A program made the position numbers and the translations under genes. A stretch of DNA of 64,000 nucleotides from Anisodus tanguticus (lineage: Eukaryota; Streptophyta; Magnoliopsida; Solanales; Solanaceae). The stretch's first letter is position 1. Each line of letters opens with the position of its first letter. The stretch is from NCBI GenBank assembly GCA_034509755.1, contig CM067550.1, forward strand, positions 7,185,001 through 7,249,000, given 5' to 3'. This document shows positions 34,670-46,100 of the stretch, piece after piece. The notes under the pieces are model-generated. The model ran no database searches, had not been told where the DNA came from, and saw nothing but the letters and a program-made list of their open reading frames with translations.

Positions 34670-37600
34670 ATGGGGGAATCAGAGGTAAAGGCAGAGACAA
34701 CACTTAAAGATCAGGGTAATGAATTCTTTAAAGCTGGGAATTATCTTAAAGCTGCAGCTTTGTATACTCAAGCAATCAAGAAAAACCCATCAAATGCCAC
34801 TCTTTACAGGTTTATATTCATTACCCATATGCTTTTTTGTGTTAAAGTTGTAATCTTGCTTGTGGGTTTTGAACAGTTATGTATAAAAGTTGTTATTTTG
34901 CTTGTGGGTTTTGTACATTTATGTATAAAATTTGTTATTTTGCTTGTGGGGTTGTAATCTTGCTTGTGGGTTTTGTACAATTATGTATGAAAGTTGTAAT
35001 CTTGCTTGTGGGTATGTACAGTTATGTATAAAAGTTGTAATCTTGCTTGTGGGTTCTTACAGTTTTGTAGAAAAGCTGTCACATTGCTTGTGTGTTTTTA
35101 ATTTCTGTTGGATGCTAAAATTTGTGGTGCTTTACTTCAAATGGGATGCTATCATACATTTGTGAGTTTAGTGTAAAGTTTATCATCTTGCTTGAGGGTT
35201 TCGTGTTGGTTACTTATTCTGTGACGCTTTGCTTCGATTGTGATACTATCCTGTACTTGTTGGTTTATACATTTATGGATTAAGGTTGGCATCTTGTTTG
35301 TGGATTTTGTGGTCGGATACTCAGTTTTTACTCCTTTCTAATTGTATTTGGAGTTAATGGTTAAAAACACATCCGAACTATCATTTTTTCGCTAGTTTCA
35401 CACCCTAATGGTTAAAACACACCCGAAATATCACTTTTTCGCGAGTTTCACACCCCACTATTAGCTGTTCCCTTTTACTACTTGAACTATCACCATCTAT
35501 GTATTAAAGCACACCTTGAAACTGTAGAGGCCAACTATGAGTTGTCCCTTTTCCTACCTGAACTATCACCATCTACTCAACTAGGTGTGTTTTAATACAT
35601 AGATGGTGATAGTTCAGGTAGGAAAAGGGAACAACTCATAGTTGGGGTGTGAAACTCGTGAAAAAAGTAATAGTTCAAGTGTGTTTTTGCTCATTATCTC
35701 TTGTGTTAGTTCTTTATCTACTAATATGTCTTTCTTGATTGACTGTATTTCTTTATTAGTTCATAATGAAGCTAATTTACTCCAGTAAGTTAGGAGACTA
35801 CCTACCGAGTATGCAGTTATTTCAAAATCAAATGAAATTTAGTGGTGTTAAACAGAGTTATTATCAAAGTAATGGGGGTGTGTTTGACAGGAACGAACTT
35901 TTTACGTGTAAAGAAATGAATGGAATTTGTGGTTAGCTATCTGTCTTCACTATCTCTAGTGTCTTTAAAGCAAAAAGCGCAAAAAAAAAAAAACCCAACA
36001 AGATTCATATGGCTTGAAGCGAAAAGCAAAAAGTAAAAGCGCAAACTTCTTGAAATGAAGCGGACAATTTATGATAGATAAAAATATCAAGTATATATGA
36101 ATTTACTACTGTAATAACCAAATTGTAATTAAACTAACTTATTAGTTTCCAATATTCAATATTGCAGTTATTAATCCATTTCCCCAGAATGAGATTTAAA
36201 GAACTGATCGCTTCTTGTTGGGATCACTATGTGTCATTGTTTGACGCGCACTCTTCTCGGAAGTGCATTCCTTCGTCCTTGAAGGGATATATATTGTCAT
36301 TGATTGTATATTTTGTTTCTGAAACAAAATATATTATTTGATTGTATGCCATTTCTGATGGACAAGATTCTGGGACCTCCAATTGGGGCAATAGTACAAC
36401 TCTTTGTGTATGCTACATTTATTATTTTGATTAGTATTAAAGTTTGTAGTATACTTTTCATTAGTGCTCCTTTCACTGCAATTTAGGATCCTTCTTCACA
36501 TGATAATTGCTTGTAGAGAATCAGAAAAGTAATGGCTGGATCTACTACTACCTCGTCCATTGTGTACAACATAGCAAATGTTGGTATAGCCATGAACATA
36601 GGGATGATACTAGGAAATATGGTCCCAAAGAATCTCGATAGTAGTTCCAGGAACAATCCTTTACGGGATTGGACTCTGTGTGTGTGTGTGTGTATATATA
36701 TATGTATATATATATAGAGAGAGAGAGACTAATTTCTGATAACATGGACCAAATCCTTATACAACTACTAACTGGAGAAAAATATCAACCCCCCCCCCCA
36801 CACACACACAAAAAAAAAGCGAGAAGAAAATCATTTGGAAAAGGAACTCCAATAGAATGTTTATCAATCAATCAACTAAGCGTTAGTCTTACTATTGCGG
36901 TTGGCTTTTTGCATCCTCTGATTTTTCCGTCCTATTTGGGTCAATTTCATTCCAATATTAAATTATTTGTCTTGTAAGACAATTTAGGGTTCTGTAAAAC
37001 TAGAGGTCCTCTAAAGTCTAAACACATATCAAAAAGGTAGAGGTACTATAAATCTAACATTTATTCCTACACTGACATACAAGTCTAACCAGCCTAAAAG
37101 AATCCTAGCAAAAATTGAATCTAATGCAAGTGTAAAGCAACTAAGCCTTAATTTCAACTAGTTTATATCACCTATTTTGATCATTCCTTTCTATTTTGTT
37201 ACTCCCTCCATTCCGTTTCATAATAAGTGGTATTTTTACCTTTTTATTTTGTATCAAAATAAGTGGTATTTCTCAACATCAAGAAGGCATTTATTTTTTC
37301 TTCCAACTTTAACCTTATTTAAATAAATGGAGTTTTACATAACCAAGAAACCATTAAAGAGCTACTTCTTATTCAAGGCATTTGATAGGGGTATGCCCAA
37401 GCTAAAACACCACTTATTATGAAACGGAGGGAGTATGTGCTTAGCTAAGTTCTCATCGCCTCCAACAGATTCTAGTTCCATTGAGGAACTTCTCTCTCGG
37501 TGATTTTAGGATATGTTTCTCGGAATCTCCAAAAATGTTGCCGCACCCATGTCGGATCCTCCAAAAAATGCACTACCTTTGGAGGATCTGACACGCACCT

Positions 37601-40600
37601 GACGTCATTTTTGAAGAGTCTGAGCAACATATACTTAGGTTTACCTCTTCTATTTTAGCATTAGTCACCATATTGTCACAAAAAAGAGCTCTAGTGGAAT
37701 ATAAGAACTAAATCTTAATTAGGCTAGAAATCTATGTAGAGAATGCTAGATTAATCACCAACAACTCTTAAATTTCTGTTGGGTTAATGTTTTTCAGTTT
37801 CTTTTCCTTCTTTTAGGTTTACGTCTTCTTTTTTAGCACATTCAATCATCATATCATAACAAAGGGAACTCTACTGCAATATAAAAACTAAATCTTAACT
37901 AGGGATGCAAAATTACTCACCAGCAGTTCTTAGATTTCTCTAGGGTCTTGTGTTTCAGTTACTTTTCCTTCTTCCCTCTAAGTATTCTTGCTTTACTAAG
38001 TGGAAACTGTTATAGGAGCATATAATCTTTTCCCGTCTCGCCATTTATGCCTCTAGTGACATTTAATTATGTGCTACCAAGTGGAGGGTTTGTAGTAGCC
38101 GTTAAGTGAAAATCATAATGCTATCTACCACTTTTTGTTGATGGATGACTTGATTTTTATGCATCTTTCTTTGTGAATACTTTTTGTGGTTTGGAATTTG
38201 CTTTCTAATTCCTAATCATTATATCGACATTGTGAAACTGACTCTTGTTCCTTATATGCTTACTATGTACAGCAATCGTGCTGCAGCATTTTTGCATCTG
38301 GTTAAACTTAGCAAAGCGCTTGCTGATGCCGAAACGACAATCAATCTGAAGCCAGAGTGGGAAAAGGTATGCTTCAAGAAAATGTTTGAACTTCTTGTTA
38401 TCTGGGCAAAGTTTCTGTCTTTATAAAATGACTCGATTGGACGTGTAGGGTTATTTCAGGAAAGGATGCATACTAGAGGCTATGGAACGATATGACGATG
38501 TATGTATATAATTTTTCATCTTGTTTATTGGAGAACTTTCTCATGTTCCGGTTTTGATATTTATTATCGTGATGTAGGCCTTAGTTGCTTTCAAGATAGC
38601 ATCAAAATACAACCCACAAAGTTCGGAAGTATCCAAGAAGATAAAGACACTTACACAGTTGGCTAAAGATAAGAAGCGAACTGAAGAACTGGAAAACATG
38701 AGATCCAATGTTGACATGGCGAAACATTTTGAGACATTGAAATCTGAACTGGTCAGTACCTTCTGCATATATATCTAGACATATTATTCGAAATATACAT
38801 GGCACGCCTTTCTCTATGATTGCTGGTTCAATTTTTATTGGTCATATAGTACTTTTATTCATGCAAATTTTGAAAGATAACCTATTCTCCTCGCTGCAGG
38901 TAAGATACTTGTTGCATCACCAGCTGTGCTATATAGCCCTAAATCAAATTTTTGGGAAATGTCCTTTCCAGAAAGTTCCCGCATGAAATGTACTAAAAGC
39001 TTGATTCTCCTTTTGCAGTCTGAAAAATATGGAGCTGAAGATGGCTGGAAAGAGATCTTCTCTTATCTTGTCGAAACAGTAGAGAATGCTGTTAAGTCAT
39101 GGCATGAAACTTCAAAAGTGGATCCTAGAGTTTATTTCCTTCTCAACAAGGAGACGACAGACACGAAGAAGTATGCTCCAGCTGTTAATATAGATAAGGT
39201 GTTAAAACTACTTCCTAAAATTCTCCTCATGCATGCTTTTCCAACAATTTCAGCCTTCCTCCTATATGTCTGAATTGATTTTGAGTTGTACAATAGACCC
39301 TTGTGGTCCGGCCCTTCCCCGGACCCCGCACATAGCGGGAGCTTAGTGCACCGGGCTGCCATTTTTTTTAGGTTATATTTTCAAGTGCAGCTGGATAATG
39401 CTTATACTATCTAATTGTGTACTTTTATCATGTACTAGGCTTTTGAGTCACCCCATACGCACAACAATTGTTTTGCATTTCTTCGACAGTATGCTGAAGA
39501 TTCTTTTGCTCAAGCTGCGTGTTTAGTGACACCAAAAAGTATCATATCTTACCCACAGGTAATTCGATCACTGAATATTCTTAGGAAGAAGTTGCTTCCT
39601 TTACCCCCCCCCCCCCCCCCCCCCCCACCCACACACACACACACAATAAAAAAGAAGAGAAAGATACAGCTCCGTGGAAAGAGGACGGTACTATTAGGTG
39701 GTTAAGTAAAGGTTGGTGTGTTTTCTCTGAAGGGTGAACATGGAATGAGGAAACAGAAAAAGATTAAAGTTTTTGCTTTCTTTCATCTCACTTTCTTCAA
39801 TTTGCCATAAAACATGAAAGTTGCATACAGTTTCTGCAATCAATAGTCAATACGCTTCAGAGATATGATTCAAGCACTGAAAGGTGTAAAGAGGTAATTA
39901 GCTTATTAGCTATGTACAAAAGTTGGTCCGGACACCATCTTTATTAAAACAAGAGGTTTTCAGCTTAAACTTATTCAAATTTAACCAAAATTTGATCTTT
40001 CTGTGTATCTATAAGAAGCATGATAGTTTCTTAGAAGTCTTGTCAGGTGAAAAAAAAATCTGTTAGTGACTGTAATTGTGTCAACTGCTTTGTGTTTGCA
40101 TTTAATTTGTGCTTTTTTCTATTGGCATCAACCCTTGTAGATTTGCATTTAATTCGTGCTATGTTCTATTGGCATCTTTGTCTGGTTCAGACAAATACAT
40201 GCCAGAGGAATTTGAAATCAGAAAGAACTTGACTTGTATCTCCGGGAGAGTGTGTTAAATGTGATTTTGACCGATGATCGTTTAGTATCAAGTTAGTGTC
40301 TGGTGTGAACCAAAAGACAGCAGCCCAGTGCACTAAGCTCCCGCTATGCGCGGGGTCCGGGGAAGGGCTAGACCACAAGGGTCTATTGTACGCAACCTTA
40401 CCTCACATTTCTGCAAAAGGCTGTTTCCACGGCTTGAACCCATGACCTCCTGGTCACATGACAACAACTTTACCAGTTACTCCAAGGCTCCCCTTCGTGA
40501 ACCAAAAGACAGCATTACATTTATATAGTATTTTCCTTTTGTGCAGTAATTGCAATTGATCTCTTCTTTCATGATTGTTTGACCCTCATTGATGTGATCT

Positions 40601-41664
40601 GACAGGTCTGGAAAGGTCAAGGATCAAGGAAATGGAAACATGGACAAAATGATGGAATTTTTGTCCAATTTGAATCTCCTTCAATGCGGAGGTTGTGGTT
40701 TATCCCTAGCTCCACTGAGAAAGGCAAAACCTTATGCAGGTCTGGTCTCTTTGTCTTAGCACAAGCACATAGAAAACGAGAAACAAAATTGGATGTCACA
40801 GCCACATGCATGCGTGTGCACCTTATTAAAGAATGAAAGTAATCGTTGATAAAAAGAACAAGGGCCTTTCTCGCTTGTTTAGTAAAGTCATTCAATTTTA
40901 CTAAAATGTACAAATGCTTTTAATCGATAATACATAGGATATACGAACGTGACACTTCAATATGCGTCTTAAGCACACCAACTTATCAAATGCTATATGG
41001 ATAATAGCTTAATGAGTCATATGGTCATGTGCATTAGTATTTAAGCTCTTGACACGTGAGAAATTAGACAAAACAAACGAGCAATTCAACAGAATGCACA
41101 TTTCTGTTTAGCTGCAGGACCCATCCTTCTGAACTTTTCCATATTTCTTACGCGACAAGTGATACTTTGAGTGTAAGGCGTGGTGGCAGAGGATTTCAAT
41201 TTTCATGAATGAGTTAAGGAAGTTCATGCTTTTGAAGACATTTCATCTTTTGCTGCAATTATTGTGCAAGAAACTTCTACTTCTGGTTCTATATATGGTA
41301 AAAGTATCCTGTACTAGTTTTCATACTGGACTGTGTCAATAAGGGCATATCCTAAAGCTTGGAAAATATTTATAAGTGACATTTCAATGAACAATTTAAC
41401 ATATGATATTTTTGAATAATGAGATCTTTTAGCAGAATCGTGCTTGTCCAGCAAACAGAGCTGAAGCATATAATTTTAGTGCACATATTTTTTAATTTTC
41501 TAAGGAATGGTTCACAAGTGTGCAAGTTCAGTTTGTCGGTTCCTTCTTTCTATACTGGGCTGGATCAACCTAACTCCTGAACTCCATCTTCAATTTTCAG
41601 GGATCCAGTGCCTTTGGATATTAGTGCACATGAAATTCTTCCTCGTGTATTCAAGCAAGTATAG
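34670..41664 (+). CDS. TPR3: TPR co-chaperone-like protein, eight exons, complete
   Basis: Exons: 34670-34809, 38273-38366, 38449-38499, 38578-38751, 39019-39198, 39439-39558, 40606-40739 and 41601-41664. All introns are GT-AG and phases agree; the total is 957 nt, 318 aa plus stop. Three TPR motifs occupy residues ~9-112. The five carboxylate-clamp residues of Hsp70/Hsp90-binding TPRs are present with the spacing of HOP TPR1: K13, N17, N48, K78 and R82 (KDQGNEFFKAGNY, SNRAAAF, KGYFRKG). This predicts binding to the EEVD tail of a cytosolic chaperone. After a short helical linker the rest (SEKYGAEDGWKEIFSY, WHETSKVDPRVYFLL, SPHTHNNCFAFLRQYAED, VWKGQGSRKWKHGQNDGIFV) matches, from memory, the plant protein At1g04190/TPR3. 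The function of that C-terminal domain is unknown to me. Intron 1 is 3.46 kb and full of repeats; introns 5 and 6 hold inverted SINE copies. Confidence 0.93.
34846..35105 (+). repeat. 42-bp minisatellite at the start of TPR intron 1
   Basis: About six imperfect units built on tatgtataaaagttgt, attttgcttgtgggtttt and gtacattt begin some 36 bases after the splice donor. The variant counts differ, with one unit shortened near 34950. Such a GT-rich array near a donor could affect splicing or vary in length between plants. Confidence 0.8.
35362..35692. mobile_element. hairpin (foldback) MITE in TPR intron 1
   Basis: An inner inverted pair of about 45 bases with one indel lies at 35531-35575 and 35600-35644 (ccaactatgagttgt and actatcaccatcta words) around a 24-base loop. 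Outer arms carry acacacccgaaatatcactt with cgcgagtttcacacccc on the left and the mirrored words on the right. No coding content. Folded, it makes a stem over 100 bp long. Confidence 0.78.
36675..36730. repeat. compound microsatellite (TG)n(TA)n(GA)n
   Basis: Runs of TG, TA and AG dinucleotides in TPR intron 1, followed near 36791 by a C run and (CA)n. Likely length-polymorphic. Confidence 0.85.
37202..37433. mobile_element. Stowaway MITE with clean ends
   Basis: Terminal repeats CTCCCTCCATTCCGTTTCAT and (complement) CTCCCTCCGTTTCATAATAA, each followed by TAAGTGGT; TA on both sides (37200-37201 and 37434-37435). 232 bp, AT-rich, non-coding, in TPR intron 1. It is the cleanest member of this group here and probably the youngest. 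Confidence 0.88.
37540..37640. repeat. dispersed repeat with inner palindrome
   Basis: The phrases gtcggatcctccaaaa and tttggaggatctgacac are inverted copies around gcactac, followed by tgaagagtctgagcaacata. I recognise this as a sequence frequent in Solanaceae non-coding DNA. Its transposon class is unclear. Confidence 0.5.
39289..39370 (+). mobile_element. SINE 3' fragment in TPR intron 5
   Basis: Runs from tacaatagacccttgtggtc to cttagtgcaccgggctgcc and a T-rich tail. It is the 3' half of the same SINE that lies complete and in the opposite orientation at 40323-40496; 67 of 71 bases pair with that copy. 5'-truncated. Confidence 0.82.
39604..39645. repeat. poly(C) run of 23 then (CA)n
   Basis: 23 consecutive C bases, a short interruption, then alternating AC up to 39645, in TPR intron 6. 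Prone to length change and sequencing error. Confidence 0.85.
40323..40496 (-). mobile_element. tRNA-derived SINE, complete, in TPR intron 6
   Basis: Minus strand starts GAAGGGGAGCCTTGGAGTAA, with box A-like GCCTTGGAGTAACTGG and box B-like GGTCATGGGTTCAAGCC. It ends in the conserved AGCTTAGTGCACTGGGC. Flanked by a perfect 18-bp target duplication gtgaaccaaaagacagca at 40305-40322 and 40497-40514. The perfect duplication suggests a fairly recent insertion. Confidence 0.92.
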
Positions 41665-42329
41665 TTAAGATAATTGCAGTTCCATATCTTGGGTCAGCTC
41701 TTTGGAGGATTGTATCGGGGGAGAAAATGGGCCTATTTATCTACGAGGAAAAGCAAGCACGGTCATCACATCTTTGCTTTGATCCAATTTAATTTCCTTG
41801 CACTGGGGTCTAAATTTTAATTGAATTAGCGCAATATGGCAAGCTGTCAAGCCCCGGAGTTCTCTTATATTGGTGAGGGTTATCTGAGCTGTCAAGATAT
41901 CAAAATCTTTTTAAGTGTTCCTATAGTAGATTAGAATTTCCTAGTGTTGCATGGTCCATGTATTTTATTCACTTTTAAGTTGTTGGCTGTTTGGTGCCGG
42001 CAGTGAGTTTTGATTGATGCTCTTTAACATCATTTTCCAATCGTTCTCAAAATGAAACTCTTGTACATTTGCGCTGCTAGAAGCAATGTTGCTGTTCTTA
42101 CCTTAACTTGGTTTCTCTCCCTTTGAAAGTACACTGGATCAGTTTTCCACAATGTTCATCACTGTTATGCTCCCCACTTTTTACCTTCCGCTGGAATTTT
42201 TCTCTAGTTTACTACTGTAGTGCCTTCCACCCTTGGAATAACGGTACAATTATCTTCGTCTGACATATAGTTCATTGGTTTGAGCCGTGTAATCAGCCAA
42301 GGTAGACTGCCTACATTACATCCCCTTGG
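41665..42329. other. 3' flank of the TPR gene
   Basis: Proximal part should be 3' UTR. A segment with cagccaaggtagactgcct and acattacatccccttgg (42295-42328) is duplicated about 65 bases on, as part of the next SINE fragment. No gene. Confidence 0.45.
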
Positions 42330-42460
42330 TTTGAGCTGTGTAATCAGCCAATGATTGCCTCAAGGTAGACTGCCTACATTACATCCCCTTGGGGTGAGGC
42401 TATTTGCCAGACCCTACTTGAATGCAGGATGCTTCGTGCCCACATTTTTTTACTCTAGTG
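42330..42460 (+). mobile_element. second type of SINE fragment
   Basis: Phrases gcctcaaggtagactgcct, ccccttggggtgaggc, ccagaccctacttgaatgc and aggatgcttcgtgccc followed by a T run match the 3' half of a common Solanaceae SINE (usual form ...CGCGGGATGCTTTGTGCACCGGGC). The front half is missing and no target duplication was found. Confidence 0.6.
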
Positions 42461-43100
42461 CCTCCCACAACCTGAGACTATACTACGAAATTCTGCTTCC
42501 TACAATTCCTTTTCCTGTTAGACAACAAAAGGTATTGCATGAACATTTTCATTTGATATAGTAGTATTTTTCCTGGTGGAAATGCTCTTTAGAAACTAAG
42601 CATTTTGGGACTAATAAATTTGTTAAATAATACGTCAATTTGAATGGTTAAATACTGTTACTATTTCATTCTATGTGACAATACTATTGAAAGAGGTAAA
42701 TTATTTTTTGGTTTGTTTAGTCTTTTATAAATTGTAAAGTACTTAAAACCGTAACCTATAAGGCTTTATATAGTTTTTGCTCTGTAGACTTTTATTTTTT
42801 AAAAAGTTAAAGAATCGACATCCCAATTGAAATAGAAATAGAGGATTTGATCATTGTACTTAGAATTTCTTCATTTTTTAACAAATGAAGTGTTGCAATT
42901 TTCCTTCGAGAAGATAAGTACAATAGCACTGGAATGCTAAAGCAACTTTCAATAACTTAGCACATAAATATGAATTTTACAAAATTGCATTAGGATAAAT
43001 AAACAAGCTCTAAGATGTTTCACTTGGTGAAACAATAAAGAGATTAATTAATACTAATACACTTGGATTATTTTAATGGGATCATTAATCTGAGTAATCA
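42461..43100. other. spacer between convergent genes
   Basis: The TPR gene (plus) and the sulfate transporter gene (minus) converge here. AT-rich, no gene. It should contain the 3' end of the transporter transcript. Confidence 0.5.
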
Positions 43101-46100
43101 TTATACGCTATCATCTGGGGTTGTTGAAGAGTCAATTCTCTTGGATTGAAACTTGCAAGTGTGAAGAATATAATTGCATGCATTTACAGCTTCACCAACT
43201 GTTAAATAGATCCATTCCTTCCCAATTGTGTCAATGAAATTTGACTTGGCCAGCTTCTTCATCACCTCCCCTCCAGGGTTTGCCAATAAAACCTAAATTA
43301 AACATAAGTGAATAGTAAAATATAATCAACGATGAGTCAACATTTTCATTAAGAGAATTTTATAAATATATATAAAGAATTAAACACGTGAAGAAGTAAA
43401 GAAGAGTCAACATATAATATAATTTATATTTACAGATAATTTCCTACTAAGTGATACCAATTGACTCCCCTTCTACAAGGTAAGTTCGCCCCTAACTATA
43501 TATAGCATAGTTAATGGTGAAAACAATTATATTAACCAGTCGATAACATGTCATTGGATTCAAAATCATATGACTGAAGTCCGAATTGTGATCTATTAAC
43601 CACTACTGTCCTAATAAAAACAACTTTAATTTATGGAAAAAAATATGTAATACTAGTGTTATTTTTTTGTGATTTTATATGGGAAAGAATTATACATACC
43701 TGAAGGCATCGTCTATCTGCAATTCTCTTCACTTCCTCAAGCATACTAATTCCACTTGTATCAATGTTTCCAACAGCTGCATTTAGAGGATTAATGTTAG
43801 CACTAAAACATTATCAAGAAAATAAATATGAAAATTTTAATAACAAATATTAACAAGTTCTTTATCTTGAATTAAACACTTACCACTCATATCCAATATC
43901 ACATATTGCAGCTCAATCTCTGTTGATGTCCTTTGCTTCTCTTCTTCTTCATCTATCCATCTTGAGATCCTAATGTATTCGCCGGTCCATAGTTTAGTAA
44001 TCAGTACAGTATGTTATTATACGGTAAAATTCATAAATAGCCACCTTTCAGCCTTGTAATTGAAAACGAGCCAATGTCACGGAGTTTCACTAGTGGAACT
44101 TGAAACTCCAATTACAATGGCTATTTTTCAAAGACAATACTGAAAAGTGGTAGCGCTATTGAATTGAAAATATTGGTGTTCTAGTTTACCTTTCTCTCAA
44201 ATAACTTGCATTTGCAAAATAGATTGGGGCATCAATGTGAATGATGAGAACTCCTTGAACACTGCTTGCTACTGAATATTGTTCAGTGCTTCTATAGGTC
44301 ATTGAATTAGGTATTTTACCTAAAACATTTGTCTTTGGCCTTGCTACAAAGAGTAGTACCCTAAGTAAAGACATTGCCACCTAAATCACACATAAAAAAC
44401 ATAGTTACCATTAGTGGAAACATCTAATTGATACATTTTAGAATATCTACAAGCTCAAATTTTCAATAATTGTTCAAGTTCTTTGCACCGCAATCAGGTA
44501 ACTTAAAAAGTAATTGTAGATAGTTATATGTAAGAAATGGTAAGTAACCTATTATAACATGTTAAAGCTGCTTACCGCGACAATTAGGCCAACTTCAACG
44601 CTACCAAAGACAACTCCAATGTAGGAACTAATGCATACGAGGAAATCATATTTGTCAACTTTCCATAAGTGGATAGCAGCATTATAGTCAATTATGCCTA
44701 GCATGGCTGAAATTATAATGGAGGAAAGAACAACAATGGGTGTGTAATGGAACAATGGTGTGAGTAACAACAATGTTATCATCACTGCTGTTGCCATTAC
44801 TATGTTGGACACTGCTGTCTTACATCCTGCGTTGTAATTCACCGCGGTTCGCGAAAATGGTCCTGAAAAAAAAAAAGAGAAAGGTTAAGCAAGTAGCCGG
44901 ATTATATAAAAAAATGTGTGTACTCGCTAATTAATATATATAAATTATACATATATTATATATTTGCAGTGCTAGTACATTTGAGACTTTTTAATTGACT
45001 AGTTATAAATAGCCCTAGGACTATGGAACAAAAGATTATCTCGGACCCGTGCTATTTTTTTGGATGGAATGCTATTTAAATTAATTTCTCGTCTTTATTG
45101 TTTTTGCAAATTTTAGTCAGTATGAACTATGAAGTATCTAATATATGTATATTCAGTGTATATACAATAAACAGTTTTTATACACTTATTATACATTGAA
45201 TATTCACGGATGACGACTATAAACAGTTATTGCTAGATGGTAATTTTTTTTTTTGGCCGACTAGTTAAAAATGCAAAGATCCCCATCTTAGGGAAATGGG
45301 GAAGATTTATTATGGGCCTAATAATGGAATTGTATTGGGCTAGTGTTTTATGAATAGGTTGAATTGGGCCAAGAGATGTTAGTTTTCGGTGAAAGAGTAC
45401 CTGTAGTTAAGTAGCAAGAGGTGCAAGAACCAGCAATGTTCATCAGCCCAAATGCAATCATTTCTTTGTTTCCATCAATGTCGTAGTTCTCCATTATGGC
45501 AAAACTCCTTCCCACTGCTATTCCTTCCTGTAGAATTATTTAATCTCATTAGTTAAAATTAGTAAAAGTAAGTAAGCAAATAATATGAATTGGTATTGAA
45601 CAAAATAAAATGGAACAAAATGTTGCTGATGATATTAATACTTCATGTACTATTGTTTTTAAAATACCTTTTGGAAAAGATAAGAGTTATAAGTGTGCAG
45701 CTTTACTAGTCTATATCTGCCTTATTTTAAGATTGCATATCTCAGGAGTGAGTTAAGTAGAGCATAGGAAATTCAATTGAAAAATAAATAAGACAAAAAC
45801 AATTTTTTTTGGTTATAGATAAACTGTTGATATAAGGAAAAATTCTAGTGAAGTGACAAAGGGGGTCCAAATATTGCTTTAGATTACAGGCTCAAGTCTT
45901 GTATATGACGTTCATTTTCCCTTATATAAATTCCTAGTTCTACTACCGATGAATTCCATTTTTATAGAGGGTTATCTATAGATATATTTTTGGTAATCTA
46001 ATAGTGTAAAGAAATTCTTTACACAGAATGTATATAAGTTAAACTCATTTAAAAAAATATGAAATTGTGCTTTTTGGAAACTAAAAACTGCTAGTTGTAT

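Noticed and set aside
34670..34957. Single-exon 95-aa protein starting at the TPR start codon
   Set aside because: After residue 46 it reads into intron 1 and its minisatellite. The spliced model gives a complete family-length protein.
36532..36717. Frame starting MAGSTTTSSIVYNIANVG
   Set aside because: Short frame inside TPR intron 1 that ends in a microsatellite; no family recognised. A captured gene fragment is possible but unsupported.
40323..40496. A tRNA gene in TPR intron 6
   Set aside because: tRNA-like head only, followed by SINE body with an 18-bp duplication.
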